NCBI RefSeq assembly: GCF_024171815.1
Contig: NZ_JAMTCJ010000004.1
Span: 434,001 to 498,000, forward strand
Direction: 5' to 3'
Origin: Williamsia maris
GTDB lineage: Bacteria > Actinomycetota > Actinomycetes > Mycobacteriales > Mycobacteriaceae
DNA: 64,000 nucleotides
Part shown: positions 27,796 to 40,741 of the stretch, piece by piece
Layout of the letters: each line of letters begins with the position of its first letter
Numbering within the stretch: position 1 is the stretch's first letter
Position numbers and translations under genes: made by a program
Notes under the pieces: generated by a model
The model's database searches: none
The model's input: only the letters and a program-made list of their open reading frames with translations
What the model was told of the DNA's origin: nothing

Positions 27796-29433
27796 CTACC
27801 CGGTGAGGCGGATGACGTACGGCATGGCGCCGCTGGTCCGCAGGGGCGAGATCTTCACGACGTCGCCGGACTGCGGTGCCTCCACCATCTGGTTGTTGCC
27901 CAGGACGAGAGCGACGTGCTCGCTCGCGTTGGGGCCGTAGAAGATCATGTCGCCGCGTTGCATCTGCGACAGCGGCACCTTCTTGCCCGAGGTGTACTGG
28001 TAGCCGGTGTAGTGCGGCAACGAGATACCGATGCCTGCGAACGCGTAGATCATCAGACCCGAGCAGTCGAAGCCGGACTTGTTGTAGTCGCCGTAGCTGT
28101 CGGCGACGCCGCCGTCCCGGATGCCCTTGGTGGGTCCGTTGGCGTTGCCACCGCCCCAGGCGTAGGTGACGCCGAGTTGCGAGAGGGCACGGTTGACCAC
28201 GATCTCGACGGCCGCCGACCCGGTGACGCCGGGGGTGACCGAGGTCGACCCACCGGTACCCGGTGTGGCCGCGGTGCCCTGATCGGTGCCGTTGAGATCG
28301 GTGTGCGGGCGCTGGATCGAGGCGACGACCGAGGCCAGGACCTGCTGTGCGGCGTCGACCGCGAGCTTCGCGGCGGCCTCGGCTGCGACCTTGAGTGCCG
28401 ATTGCGCGGCGGTCTGGATCGCGTTCTGCATCGGGTTCACCGGAGCGGCCGCCGGGACGCGTCCCGGAATGACCGGTGCCGCGGCGGGCACCTGTCCTGC
28501 CGGGGCCTGTGCTGCTGGTGCGCCCGCGGCCGGGGCCTGCGTCGGAGCGGAGGCCTGGACCTGACCCGGGACCGCTGCGGCCGCAGCCGCGGCGGCTCGT
28601 CCGCGAAGTGCGTCGAGCTGGGCCTGCGCCTGGTCACGGGCGGCGGTCAGTTCGACGCGTCGCGCCGACTCGGTCCGCACCGCGGCCATCGCGTCCTGGA
28701 TCGCCTGCAGCGCATCGTTCTTGCGGGCTGCTGCCGACTTGGTCGCGAACGACGCCTGCGCTCGGGTGGCCGCCGCGGTCGCGACACGGTTCGCCTGCTC
28801 GTTGCGGGCGACCTTCAACTGGGTGATCGAGGCCTTCTGCTTCTTGGTGAGCCGATCCAGGATCCCGGCGCGGTCGAGAACCGCGCTCGGATCGGAGGTC
28901 GACAGGTAGTTCGTCATCGAACTCTGCGAGCTGCCCTGGCGGTAGAGGTTGCGCACGAAGTCGTCGAAGCCGCGCTGCGCCGTGCTGATGGCGGCGGTGG
29001 CCTTGCCGAGTGCGTCCTGCGACCCCTTCATGGCGATCGACGCGAGGCGTTCCTGATCGCGGGCGTTCTGCAGGTCGACGAGCGTGCGGTTCACCGACTC
29101 CCGCTTGAGTGCGACGGTGTTGTCGAGATCGGCCAGATGTTGGTCGGTGCCTGCGATCTGGTTGATCAGGTCCGCGATCCCGCCGGGACTGCGTGGCGAG
29201 TCACCCGCGGACGGGGCGGCCACCGACGGGCCCACGCCCATACCCAGCAGGGCGATGATCACCACCAGTGCCATCGTGGCGACCGCGGTCATCCGGGGGC
29301 CACGATCGCGGCTCTCGGATGATTCGGTGTGGTGGTTTCGACCCGGGTCGCGACGACCCGGAGCGGCGTGTGGCCGTCGGTACGAGACGCGCGCTGCGCG
29401 TGCTCGGCCGACGGGAACGAAACGTCGCCTCAC
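27796..29433 (-). CDS. ripA: RipA-like NlpC/P60 peptidoglycan endopeptidase
   Basis: A 545-residue secreted cell-wall hydrolase cleaving peptide stems during septum splitting. From the N terminus: an Arg-rich stretch and hydrophobic core (VATMALVVIIALLGMG, signal peptide), a long coiled coil (about 80-290, like RipA), an Ala/Pro/Gln low-complexity linker, and a C-terminal NlpC/P60 domain with GFDCSGLMIYAF (Cys nucleophile), SEHVALVLG (His) and MVEAPQSGD. The GTG has GAGGGAG 7 nt upstream; an ATG 47 codons in is the alternative. The adjacent ripB (Rv1478) of M. tuberculosis is missing here; moxR follows directly. Confidence 0.92.
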   Translation of the reverse strand: MRRRFVPVGRARAARVSYRRPHAAPGRRDPGRNHHTESSESRDRGPRMTAVATMALVVIIALLGMGVGPSVAAPSAGDSPRSPGGIADLINQIAGTDQHLADLDNTVALKRESVNRTLVDLQNARDQERLASIAMKGSQDALGKATAAISTAQRGFDDFVRNLYRQGSSQSSMTNYLSTSDPSAVLDRAGILDRLTKKQKASITQLKVARNEQANRVATAAATRAQASFATKSAAARKNDALQAIQDAMAAVRTESARRVELTAARDQAQAQLDALRGRAAAAAAAAVPGQVQASAPTQAPAAGAPAAQAPAGQVPAAAPVIPGRVPAAAPVNPMQNAIQTAAQSALKVAAEAAAKLAVDAAQQVLASVVASIQRPHTDLNGTDQGTAATPGTGGSTSVTPGVTGSAAVEIVVNRALSQLGVTYAWGGGNANGPTKGIRDGGVADSYGDYNKSGFDCSGLMIYAFAGIGISLPHYTGYQYTSGKKVPLSQMQRGDMIFYGPNASEHVALVLGNNQMVEAPQSGDVVKISPLRTSGAMPYVIRLTG

Positions 29434-29695
29434 TGATGACTCCCTCGCAGAACTGACGTGCGGCTGGTGGACGCCCGACCGTCCGGCGACACCGCAATCC
29501 GGTCGATTCCGACACCGCCGGATACGACACGATCACCGATCACCACCGCCAACTTGTGTCCCGGCAGGTGTCAACTTCCCCATCAACACCACCTATGACA
29601 TGTCGAACCGTACGCCACAAAAGCCCCGAGCGAAACATGAGTCACAAATTACAAAGAGGTGATTACCTGCATATATGCGGTGAACTGCGCGTCAT

Positions 29696-29712
29696 CACGA
29701 ATGTATTTCGTG
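29696..29712. promoter_or_regulatory. Inverted repeat CACGAA-N5-TTCGTG upstream of ripA
   Basis: A perfect 6-5-6 inverted repeat in the AT-rich island, with the perfect palindrome GCATATATGC 17 bp to its left. Both lie about 250 bp before ripA and could bind a regulator controlling cell-wall hydrolase expression. Confidence 0.35.
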
Positions 29713-29740
29713 AATGACACGGCGGTAATTCATTAAATGT

Positions 29741-29759
29741 GGCAAACCGAGTATTTGCC
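29741..29759 (-). terminator. Possible terminator of the Rv1476-like gene
   Basis: Eight bases after the stop, the minus strand forms GGCAAA-N7-TTTGCC followed by ACATTTAAT. The stem is short and the T-run poor, so it is a weak intrinsic terminator at best. Confidence 0.35.
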
Positions 29760-29767
29760 GAGATGAT

Positions 29768-30370
29768 CTAGCGGTTCGAGCTGTCCCGCTCGTCGTCGCC
29801 GGGTGCGGATCCGGCACCCGCGGCGGGTGCGACCGACGCCGTCTCCGCAGGTGTGGACGAGTTCGTCGCGCTCACGCGGCGGCGTCCGAGCACACGGGCC
29901 GCAACGGCGCCCACCGCCACCACGACGATCAGCGCGATGGTGACGACAGTCCACGGGACCTGCGTCTGGTCGGTCATCCGGTCGAGCAGCTGCTGAGCGG
30001 CGACCGGCGGATTGCTGGTGGACAGGTTGTCCTGGGCCTGCTCGAGCTGAACACGGCTGAAGTCGTCGGACGCCGAACCGACGGTCCCGGGACCGAACAC
30101 GACGACCGTTCCCCCGGTCTCGTCCTGCAGCGCGGTGGCGATGTCTCGGAAGTAGGTGAACTTCGGCTGCGATTCCGACAGCACCACGAAGTACATGTCG
30201 TGGCCCTCGTCTTTGGCCTGCGAGACCACCGAGGTCAGACGCGGCGTGATGTCGGCGGGCGCTGCGACGTGGTCGTCGGCCAGATCGGCCTCGATCGCCT
30301 TCAGGTCGACATCGGCGGGGATGATCGACATCGCCGGACTCTGCGCCCAGGTGCTCGCGTTGGGGGCCAT
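29768..30370 (-). CDS. Rv1476-like membrane protein
   Basis: A 200-residue protein, the positional and sequence counterpart of Rv1476 next to acn. Residues about 15-130 form a soluble domain starting IIPADVDLKAIEADLADD, with FVVLSESQPKFTYFRDIA; one membrane span (about 148-170) precedes a short cytoplasmic, Ala/Ser-rich tail. The ATG used gives the usual N terminus; an ATG 13 codons further in (MSIIPAD) is equally reasonable. Function unknown; the domain resembles TPM-like 'stress' domains only loosely. Divergent from acn. Confidence 0.78.
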   Translation of the reverse strand: MAPNASTWAQSPAMSIIPADVDLKAIEADLADDHVAAPADITPRLTSVVSQAKDEGHDMYFVVLSESQPKFTYFRDIATALQDETGGTVVVFGPGTVGSASDDFSRVQLEQAQDNLSTSNPPVAAQQLLDRMTDQTQVPWTVVTIALIVVVAVGAVAARVLGRRRVSATNSSTPAETASVAPAAGAGSAPGDDERDSSNR

Positions 30371-30560
30371 GTCGTGTCGCTGCCTTCCGCTCCGGGGTTG
30401 ATGACTCGACCCCGCCAAGACCCTCCATAGGGGTCACATCCACAGGCACAGTACGACACAATTGAGCCGCGGTGATCGAACCGCGGTGTCCCGGCCCGCT
30501 CGCGCGGGTCGGGGACACGCGATGTTCACCGTGCGCGCGACACATTGTCACCGGTGGTGA

Positions 30561-33500
<2,940 letters not shown>

Positions 33501-33530
33501 CGCAGTACCGCAGTGCCGAAGTCCGTTCAT

Positions 33531-33564
33531 CCCACGGTGGGCCCGCTCGAGGGTCCACCGTGGG
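33531..33564 (+). terminator. Strong hairpin between acn and acnR
   Basis: A perfect 10-bp stem CCCACGGTGG / CCACCGTGGG with a 14-nt loop, starting 30 bp after the acn stop and ending 30 bp before acnR. No T-run follows, so it may be a partial terminator or a processing/stability element setting the acn to acnR ratio. Confidence 0.6.
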
Positions 33565-33594
33565 TGAGCGCCCCATGAGTTAGAGGTCATCACC

Positions 33595-34167
33595 GTGCCC
33601 AAGGTCAGCGAGGACCATCTCGCCGCGCGCCGTCGCGAGATCCTCGACGGGGCTCGGCGGTGCTTCGCCGAATACGGCTATGACGGCGCCACCGTCCGTC
33701 GCCTCGAGGAGGCGACCGAACTCTCCCGCGGCGCGATCTTCCACCACTTCCGCGACAAGGAAGCGCTGTTCCTGGCGCTGGCCCACGAGGACGCCGAGCG
33801 GATGGCCGACGTCGCCGCCGAGCAGGGTCTCGTCCAGGTCATGCGCGACATGCTCGACCACCCCGAGGATTTCGACTGGCTCGGCACCCGCCTGGAGATA
33901 GCGCGCAAGCTCCGCACGGACGCCGCGTTCCGCACCGAGTGGTTGGCGCGGTCGGTCGATCTCGAGACCGCGACCCTGGCCCGACTCGAACGTCAGCGCA
34001 GCGCGGGCCGCCTGCGCGACGACATCCCGACCGCGGTCATCGTGCAGTACCTGGACCTCGTGCTCGACGGAATGATCACCCGGCTCGCGTCGGGGCATCG
34101 CAGCGGCGACCTGCACGCGGTCCTCGATCTCGTCGAGGAGTCCGTGCGCCGTCCCCGGGCACGATGA
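33595..34167 (+). CDS. acnR: TetR-family repressor AcnR
   Basis: A 190-residue TetR regulator directly downstream of acn, as in Corynebacterium and mycobacteria (Rv1474c). The N-terminal HTH (ILDGARRCFAEYGYDGATV, LSRGAIFHHFRDKEALF) is textbook TetR. The C-terminal ligand domain corresponds to the citrate/Mg-sensing domain known for AcnR. AGAGGT precedes the GTG by 7 nt. It should repress acn, and thereby itself, through the 16-bp palindrome in the acn promoter. Confidence 0.9.
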   Translation: MPKVSEDHLAARRREILDGARRCFAEYGYDGATVRRLEEATELSRGAIFHHFRDKEALFLALAHEDAERMADVAAEQGLVQVMRDMLDHPEDFDWLGTRLEIARKLRTDAAFRTEWLARSVDLETATLARLERQRSAGRLRDDIPTAVIVQYLDLVLDGMITRLASGHRSGDLHAVLDLVEESVRRPRAR

Positions 34168-34288
34168 CCGCCTCGACAAAGCCTGCGACACCCTGTCCGT
34201 AAGTTGAGTTATTCGTCCTCCGGGATCGTCGTCGATCGATAGCATCGGACCCACGTGCGATCACGTCAGCGGAAGGTCGGCCCCACAT

Positions 34289-35815
34289 ATGTTCCCAGGA
34301 GTTTTCGCGGCGACGACGCCCGACAAACCGGCCGCGATCTCCCCGGCCACGGGTGAGCAACTCACCTACCGCGAACTCGACGAGCGATCGACCCGCCTGG
34401 CCAACCTGCTGCACGACTTGGGTCTGCGCCGCGGCGACTGCATCGCGATGGTGTCGACCAACGATCTCCAGGTGTTCGAGGTCTACTGGGCCGCACTGCG
34501 TTCCGGGCTCTACATCACACCGGTCAACTATCACCTGACCGCCGCGGAGACGAACTTCATCCTCGGCGATTGTGGTGCGCGCGTGCTGTTCGCGAGCACC
34601 GCCTCCGCCGACGCGGTCGCGGCCAGCGGCGAGGTGCCGAACCTGGAACGCCGCTTCGCCTGGGGCGCGGGCATCGACGGGTTCGACTCCTACGACGAGG
34701 CCCTCGCGCAGGCATCACCGCTCCGACCGGCGACCCAACCACGCGGACACGACATGCTCTACTCGTCGGGGACGACCGGTCGCCCCAAGGGCATCAAGCC
34801 CGCGCTGCCCGAGGGCCAGGTCGACGAGATCCCGGACGTCTACACGGCGATCTTCGCGCCCATGTACGGGTTCGACGAGAACACCGTCTACCTCTCCCCC
34901 GCACCGCTCTATCACGCTGCGCCGCTGCGGTATTGCGGCATGACCCAGTCGGTGGGCGGAACCGTGGTGATGATGGACCGGTTCGACGCCGAGGAGGCGC
35001 TGCGACTGATCGAGAAGTACGGGGCCACGCACAGCCAGTGGGTGCCGACCATGTTCATCCGCATGCTCAAGCTCCCCGCCGAGACCCGCGACTCCTACGA
35101 CGTGTCGTCGATGAAGGTCGCCATCCACGCCGCCGCACCGTGTCCGGTGCACGTGAAGCGCGCGATGATCGAGTGGTGGGGCCCGGTGATCCAGGAGTAC
35201 TACTCGTCGACCGAGGCCGTCGGGGCCACGTTCATCAACAGCGAGGAGGCTCTCGAGCATCCGGGGTCGGTGGGCAAACCGCTGCTCGGGGTCATCCACG
35301 TCTGCGACGACGACGGGACCGAGTTGGCGACCGGCGAGACCGGGACCGTGTTCTTCGAGCGTGAGGCGCAGACCTTCTCCTACCACAACGATCCCGCGAA
35401 GACCCGGGCCGCACAGCATCCCGAGCATCCGCTGTGGGCCACCACCGGCGACATCGGGCACGTCGACTCCGACGGTTTCCTCTACCTCACCGACCGCAAG
35501 GCGTTCATGATCATCTCCGGTGGAGTGAACATCTACCCGCAGGAGGCCGAGAACATCCTGATCGGCCACCCCGCTGTGTTCGACGTCGCGGTGATCGGTG
35601 TGCCGAACGACGAGCTCGGCGAGGAGGTCAAGGCCTGCGTGCAACTCGAGGCGGGGGCCACCGCGTCGGAGGAACTGGCGGCCGACCTCATCGCGTTCAC
35701 CGGCGAGGCGATCGCGGCCTACAAGGTCCCACGCACCGTGGACTTCGTCGACGAACTACCCCGCACCGCCACCGGCAAGCTCGTGAAAGGTCAGCTGCGC
35801 GAGCAATACCAGTGA
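34289..35815 (+). CDS. Acyl-CoA synthetase (FadD-type AMP-binding ligase)
   Basis: A 508-residue fatty or aryl acyl-CoA ligase. Motifs in order: ATP loop YSSGTTGRPKGIKP, EYYSSTEAVGATF (adenylate), TTGDIGHVDSDGFLYLTDR (hinge) and the catalytic-lysine region PRTATGKLVKGQLRE. It resembles FadD4-like ligases of mycolate bacteria; the substrate chain cannot be told. GGAAGG lies about 12 nt before the ATG. It stands alone between acnR and the convergent ABC-F gene. Confidence 0.9.
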   Translation: MFPGVFAATTPDKPAAISPATGEQLTYRELDERSTRLANLLHDLGLRRGDCIAMVSTNDLQVFEVYWAALRSGLYITPVNYHLTAAETNFILGDCGARVLFASTASADAVAASGEVPNLERRFAWGAGIDGFDSYDEALAQASPLRPATQPRGHDMLYSSGTTGRPKGIKPALPEGQVDEIPDVYTAIFAPMYGFDENTVYLSPAPLYHAAPLRYCGMTQSVGGTVVMMDRFDAEEALRLIEKYGATHSQWVPTMFIRMLKLPAETRDSYDVSSMKVAIHAAAPCPVHVKRAMIEWWGPVIQEYYSSTEAVGATFINSEEALEHPGSVGKPLLGVIHVCDDDGTELATGETGTVFFEREAQTFSYHNDPAKTRAAQHPEHPLWATTGDIGHVDSDGFLYLTDRKAFMIISGGVNIYPQEAENILIGHPAVFDVAVIGVPNDELGEEVKACVQLEAGATASEELAADLIAFTGEAIAAYKVPRTVDFVDELPRTATGKLVKGQLREQYQ

Positions 35816-35839
35816 TCTGCACTCCGCGGAGCGCTGTCA

Positions 35840-37471
<1,632 letters not shown>

Positions 37472-37479
37472 GACGTTTG

Positions 37480-37485
37480 AGTTTA
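37480..37485 (-). promoter_or_regulatory. -10 box TAAACT of a likely leaderless promoter (ABC-F gene)
   Basis: On the minus strand TAAACT is followed by 8 nt and the GTG of the ABC-F gene; no Shine-Dalgarno sequence lies between. Confidence 0.5.
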
Positions 37486-37545
37486 CGCGCTCATGACCAT
37501 TGCTTTTCGCCACGACCGGCCGGGCGGGCGCCGGAGGTGCTTCGT

Positions 37546-37551
37546 TACGGT
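37546..37551 (+). promoter_or_regulatory. -10 box TACGGT of a likely leaderless promoter (SDR gene)
   Basis: TACGGT ends 7 nt before the GTG of the SDR gene. It forms a divergent pair with the ABC-F promoter about 60 bp away. Confidence 0.45.
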
Positions 37552-37558
37552 GCTGGAT

Positions 37559-38353
37559 GTGACCAGACCAACAGACGCACCCACCGGATCCGACCTCCGA
37601 TCGCTCGCCGGACGCTCGGCCCTGGTGACCGGCGCGAGCCGGGGCATCGGGTTGTCGATCGCCACCGAGCTCGCCCGCCGCGGTGCCGCCGTCACCATCA
37701 CCGCGCGGAAACCCGAACCACTGGAGCAGGCCGCGGAGTCGATCCGCGCCGCCGTACCGGGGGCCGTCGTCGCGGCCGAACCCGGCAACGCTGGGTCGCC
37801 CGAGGACCGCACCCGCGCGGTCGCCACCGCGGCCACGCCCACCGGCACCGTCGACATCCTGGTCAACAACACCGGTATCAACCCGATCTTCGGGCCGCTG
37901 ATGTCGGCCGACCTCGATGCCGTCCGCAAGATCTTCGACGTCAACGTCGTCGCCGCACTCGGATTCATCCAGGAATGCCACCGCGCGGGCATGGGCGAGA
38001 ACGGCGGGACCGTCGTCAACATCGCAAGTGTCGCCGGCCTGCGCTCCACCGGCGTGATCGCCGCGTACGGGGCGTCGAAGGCCGCGCTGATCCGGCTGAC
38101 CGAGGAACTCGCAGCCGAGCTCGGGCCCGGCATCCGCGTGAACGCGGTCGCCCCCGCGGTGGTCAAGACGCAGTTCGCCGAGGGTCTGCTCGCCGCCGGT
38201 GAGGACGTCGTGGCGTCGCGCTACCCGCTCAAACGCGTCGGGGTGCCGACCGACGTCGCGCAGGTCGTGGCGTTCCTCGCCGGCGACGAGTCCAGCTGGA
38301 TCACCGGCGAGACGATCCGGATCGACGGCGGCATGCTCGCCGCCGGCAGCTAG
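37559..38353 (+). CDS. Short-chain dehydrogenase/reductase
   Basis: A 264-residue classical SDR. Cofactor loop VTGASRGIG, ILVNNTGINP, catalytic Ser in NIASVAGLRS, YGASKAALIRL (YxxxK) and the C-terminal GETIRIDGGML. The substrate is unknown; NADP preference is likely from the Arg-rich TARKPE after beta-2. The start was moved to a GTG with TACGGT 7 nt upstream; longer readings (GTG three codons earlier, or an ATG further up) are possible. The lycopene cyclase gene follows after 7 bp, so the two are probably co-transcribed. Confidence 0.85.
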   Translation: MTRPTDAPTGSDLRSLAGRSALVTGASRGIGLSIATELARRGAAVTITARKPEPLEQAAESIRAAVPGAVVAAEPGNAGSPEDRTRAVATAATPTGTVDILVNNTGINPIFGPLMSADLDAVRKIFDVNVVAALGFIQECHRAGMGENGGTVVNIASVAGLRSTGVIAAYGASKAALIRLTEELAAELGPGIRVNAVAPAVVKTQFAEGLLAAGEDVVASRYPLKRVGVPTDVAQVVAFLAGDESSWITGETIRIDGGMLAAGS

Positions 38354-38360
38354 GACCATC

Positions 38361-39506
38361 GTGGTCGACGCCGACCATCGGTGCACCCTGGCCGTCGTCG
38401 GTGCCGGACCCGCCGGACGGTCGCTCGCCCACCGCGCCGCGGGGGCCGGGATCGACGTCGTACTCGTCGACCGCGACCCCGAGCGGGTGTGGCGGTCGAC
38501 CTACGCCACCTGGACCGACGAACTGCCGTGGTGGGTCGACCCGGCCGCCATCTCGCATCAGGTCGACGCGGTGGCGGTGTACTCCCCTTCGCACCACATC
38601 CTGCGACGCGGTTATACGGTGCTCGACACCGCCGCCCTGCAGCGCAGCCTGGGGCTGGACGGGGTCCGGGTGGTCGGTGGGACGGCGATGACCACCGACG
38701 CACGGTCGGTGTCGTTGAGCACCGGCGTCACCGTGCGCGCACAGGTCGTCGTCGACGCACGCGGGTCGATCTCGACGACCGGTCCCGCCCAGACCGCGTA
38801 CGGGGTGTTCGTCCCCACCGGGGCAGCCGCACCGATCCTGGGCGCCGACCCGGCCGTCCTGATGGACTGGCGGCCGTTCGACGGCTCTGACCGACAGCCG
38901 CGCGTCGCGAGCTTCCTGTACACCGTCCCGGTCTCGGCCGACCGTGTTCTCGTCGAGGAGACGTGCCTCGTCGGGCACCCGGCGTTGTCGGTCGGCACCC
39001 TACGAGATCGCCTGCGTACCAGGATGAATCTTCGTGGGCACGCCGTCGACGTCGACGGTGACGACATCGAGCGGGTCCATTTCGCGGTCACCGGGGGCGG
39101 CGGACGCCCGTGGACGTCGCGACCCATGACGTTCGGTGCGGCCGGCGGGCTCATGCACCCGGCGACCGGGTACAGCGTCGCCACGTCGATGCGATGTGCC
39201 GACGACGTGGTCGCGGCAATCGAGCGCGGCAACGATCCCGGGTCGGCCCTGTGGTCGGCCCGCGCGCGACTGGTGCACACCCTGCGTCGGCGCGGGCTCA
39301 ACGCACTGCTGGGACTCGACGCCGAGACGACCGTCGAGTTCTTCGACGCCTTCTTCGCGCTGCCGGCCGACCGGCAGCGGGCCTACCTCTCGGGTCGCGA
39401 CGACCCGCGCGGGGTGATGGCGGCGATGCTCACGATGATGCGGGTCGCCGATCCCGGGGTCGGGATCGCAGTGGCGCGAGGGGCCGCGGCGCCGACCCGC
39501 TGGTGA
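38361..39506 (+). CDS. Lycopene beta-cyclase-like FAD enzyme
   Basis: A 381-residue flavoprotein of the CrtL/CrtY-type lycopene cyclase family, closing ionone rings on linear carotenoids. FAD loop TLAVVGAGPAGRSLA at the N terminus; WTDELPWWV; the family hallmark FGAAGGLMHPATGYS near residue 260. No other carotenoid gene is in the window, so it is an isolated pathway gene. AGGA precedes the GTG by 6 nt and the gene begins 7 bp after the SDR. It ends 3 bp before the convergent MarR gene stop. Confidence 0.85.
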   Translation: MVDADHRCTLAVVGAGPAGRSLAHRAAGAGIDVVLVDRDPERVWRSTYATWTDELPWWVDPAAISHQVDAVAVYSPSHHILRRGYTVLDTAALQRSLGLDGVRVVGGTAMTTDARSVSLSTGVTVRAQVVVDARGSISTTGPAQTAYGVFVPTGAAAPILGADPAVLMDWRPFDGSDRQPRVASFLYTVPVSADRVLVEETCLVGHPALSVGTLRDRLRTRMNLRGHAVDVDGDDIERVHFAVTGGGGRPWTSRPMTFGAAGGLMHPATGYSVATSMRCADDVVAAIERGNDPGSALWSARARLVHTLRRRGLNALLGLDAETTVEFFDAFFALPADRQRAYLSGRDDPRGVMAAMLTMMRVADPGVGIAVARGAAAPTRW

Positions 39507-39509
39507 CCT

Positions 39510-39956
39510 TCAGTCACGCACGGCGGTGTCGCCCTCGGCGTCGAGCAGGCGGCGGATCAGGTCGGCCAGCTGTCGGAGTTCGTCGGAGGTGAGTGCCGAG
39601 ACCGACGACGGCGGCCGCAGGAGGATCGCGTCGGCCGTCGCGATGGCGTCATGACCGGCCGCGGTGAGAGTGACGAGCTTGCGTCGCCGGTCGTCGGGGT
39701 GCGGGCGCCGCTCGACGAGTCCGTGCGCTTCGAGTTTGTCGACGATCAGCGTCGCGTACGGCGCGTCGACGTTGTTGGCCTCGGCGAGTTCGCGCAGCGT
39801 CATCGGTCGATCGCGCAGCTGGAACAGGACCTTGCCCCGACCACCACCCAATCGGAACCCGAGAGCCTCGGCGAGTGCGCCGCGGCGGTTCTGCGCCTCG
39901 ACGTAGCGGTACATCAGCGTCCAGGCCCCGTGGTCCCGCTCGGTCGGATCACTCAC
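39510..39956 (-). CDS. MarR-family transcriptional regulator
   Basis: A 148-residue winged-helix regulator. DNA-binding region: MTLRELAEANNVDAPYATLI then VDKLEAHGLVERRPHPDDRR, the typical wing. The GTG overlaps the SDR stop by 4 bp (GTGA), so regulator and SDR form a two-gene operon. The large nested inverted repeat at the SDR start is the likely autoregulatory operator. Ligand unknown. Confidence 0.88.
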   Translation of the reverse strand: MSDPTERDHGAWTLMYRYVEAQNRRGALAEALGFRLGGGRGKVLFQLRDRPMTLRELAEANNVDAPYATLIVDKLEAHGLVERRPHPDDRRRKLVTLTAAGHDAIATADAILLRPPSSVSALTSDELRQLADLIRRLLDAEGDTAVRD

Positions 39957-40663
39957 CACGGCACCGTACGTCCCAGGTAGTCGACGTAGCGCAGATCCGT
40001 CGATCCGGACAGCGAGTCCAGCGTCGTGACGACATTCGGGATGGAGTCGTCGACGGTCAGACGTGCCTCGCTGCCACCGAGGTCGGTCTGTACCCACCCC
40101 GGCGCCATCAGCACCAGCGATCGCCGGTCGCCGACGTGCCGTGCGGCGTAACTGCGCACATAGGTGTTGAGCGCCGCCTTGCTGCCGCGATACACCTCGT
40201 GGCCTCCGTTGACGTTGTTGGTGACGCTCCCCTGTCCCGACGACATGACGCCGATGGTGCCGTCGGGCTCCACCAGGTCGGCCAGCGCCTCGATGACGCG
40301 CAACGGGCTCAGGGCGTTGGTGATCATCACCCGGGTGAACTCCTCGTCGGTGGTCTCGGCGACCGTCCCATCGGGTTCGTTCGTCACACCGGCGTTGATG
40401 AACAGGAGGTCGAAGGTGCGCCCGGACAGGCGATCACGCAGGGCAGCGATCTGGTCGGGCGCGGTGATGTCGACGGTCTCGATCTCGACGTCGCGGTCAT
40501 CGCGGTCCGCGAGCTCGTGCAGCGGCGTGCGCGAGGAACCGCGCACGGTGGCCACCACGTGCCTGCCGAGCCCGGACCATTCGTCGGCGAGTGCGAGACC
40601 CAGGCCGCGGGAGGCCCCGATCAACAGGATGCGGTCGAGCGGACGAGGGGGTGCTTCCGACAC
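39953..40663 (-). CDS. Short-chain dehydrogenase/reductase co-transcribed with MarR
   Basis: A 236-residue SDR with LLIGASRGLGLALADEW, LLFINAGVTNEPDG, GVMSSGQGSVTNN (Ser) and VYRGSKAALNTYVRS (YxxxK); it ends VDYLGRTVPW. The YxGRT-like C terminus and NxG loop resemble the CsgA/sniffer-type SDRs. I chose the GTG that begins after the operator, with a TACAAC box 7 nt upstream (leaderless-type); an ATG nine codons earlier lies inside the operator. It is the first gene of the operon with marR and would be induced when MarR is released. Confidence 0.83.
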   Translation of the reverse strand: MSEAPPRPLDRILLIGASRGLGLALADEWSGLGRHVVATVRGSSRTPLHELADRDDRDVEIETVDITAPDQIAALRDRLSGRTFDLLFINAGVTNEPDGTVAETTDEEFTRVMITNALSPLRVIEALADLVEPDGTIGVMSSGQGSVTNNVNGGHEVYRGSKAALNTYVRSYAARHVGDRRSLVLMAPGWVQTDLGGSEARLTVDDSIPNVVTTLDSLSGSTDLRYVDYLGRTVPW

Positions 40664-40669
40664 CAAATC

Positions 40670-40706
40670 AGTTGTAGTCACAACAACCATTGTTACCACT
40701 ACAACT
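40670..40706. promoter_or_regulatory. Nested inverted-repeat operator (MarR-type) of the SDR-marR operon
   Basis: A 37-bp element with perfect 9-bp outer arms AGTTGTAGT and ACTACAACT and a perfect inner repeat AACAA-CCA-TTGTT. It covers the putative -10 of the SDR-marR operon. The AT content is high against the surroundings. It fits a MarR operator with two dimer sites. Confidence 0.65.
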
Positions 40707-40741
40707 AAAAGGGCGCCACCAAACATCGGCGACCGGGGCGA

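Larger units (their letters stand above)
29434..29767. other. 334-bp intergenic region upstream of ripA, AT-rich in part
   Basis: The segment 29630-29760 is much richer in A and T than its surroundings and holds three perfect inverted repeats: GCATATATGC (29669-29678), CACGAA-N5-TTCGTG (29696-29712) and GGCAAA-N7-TTTGCC (29741-29759). Transcribed towards ripA it would give a 5' leader of 100-250 nt. I looked for the c-di-AMP riboswitch often placed before actinobacterial hydrolase genes and could not confirm it by eye. No gene is seen. Confidence 0.5.

Noticed and set aside
29434-29767. c-di-AMP (ydaO-type) riboswitch before ripA
   Set aside because: The location is right, but I could not assemble the conserved core and pseudoknot by eye; a covariance search would decide.
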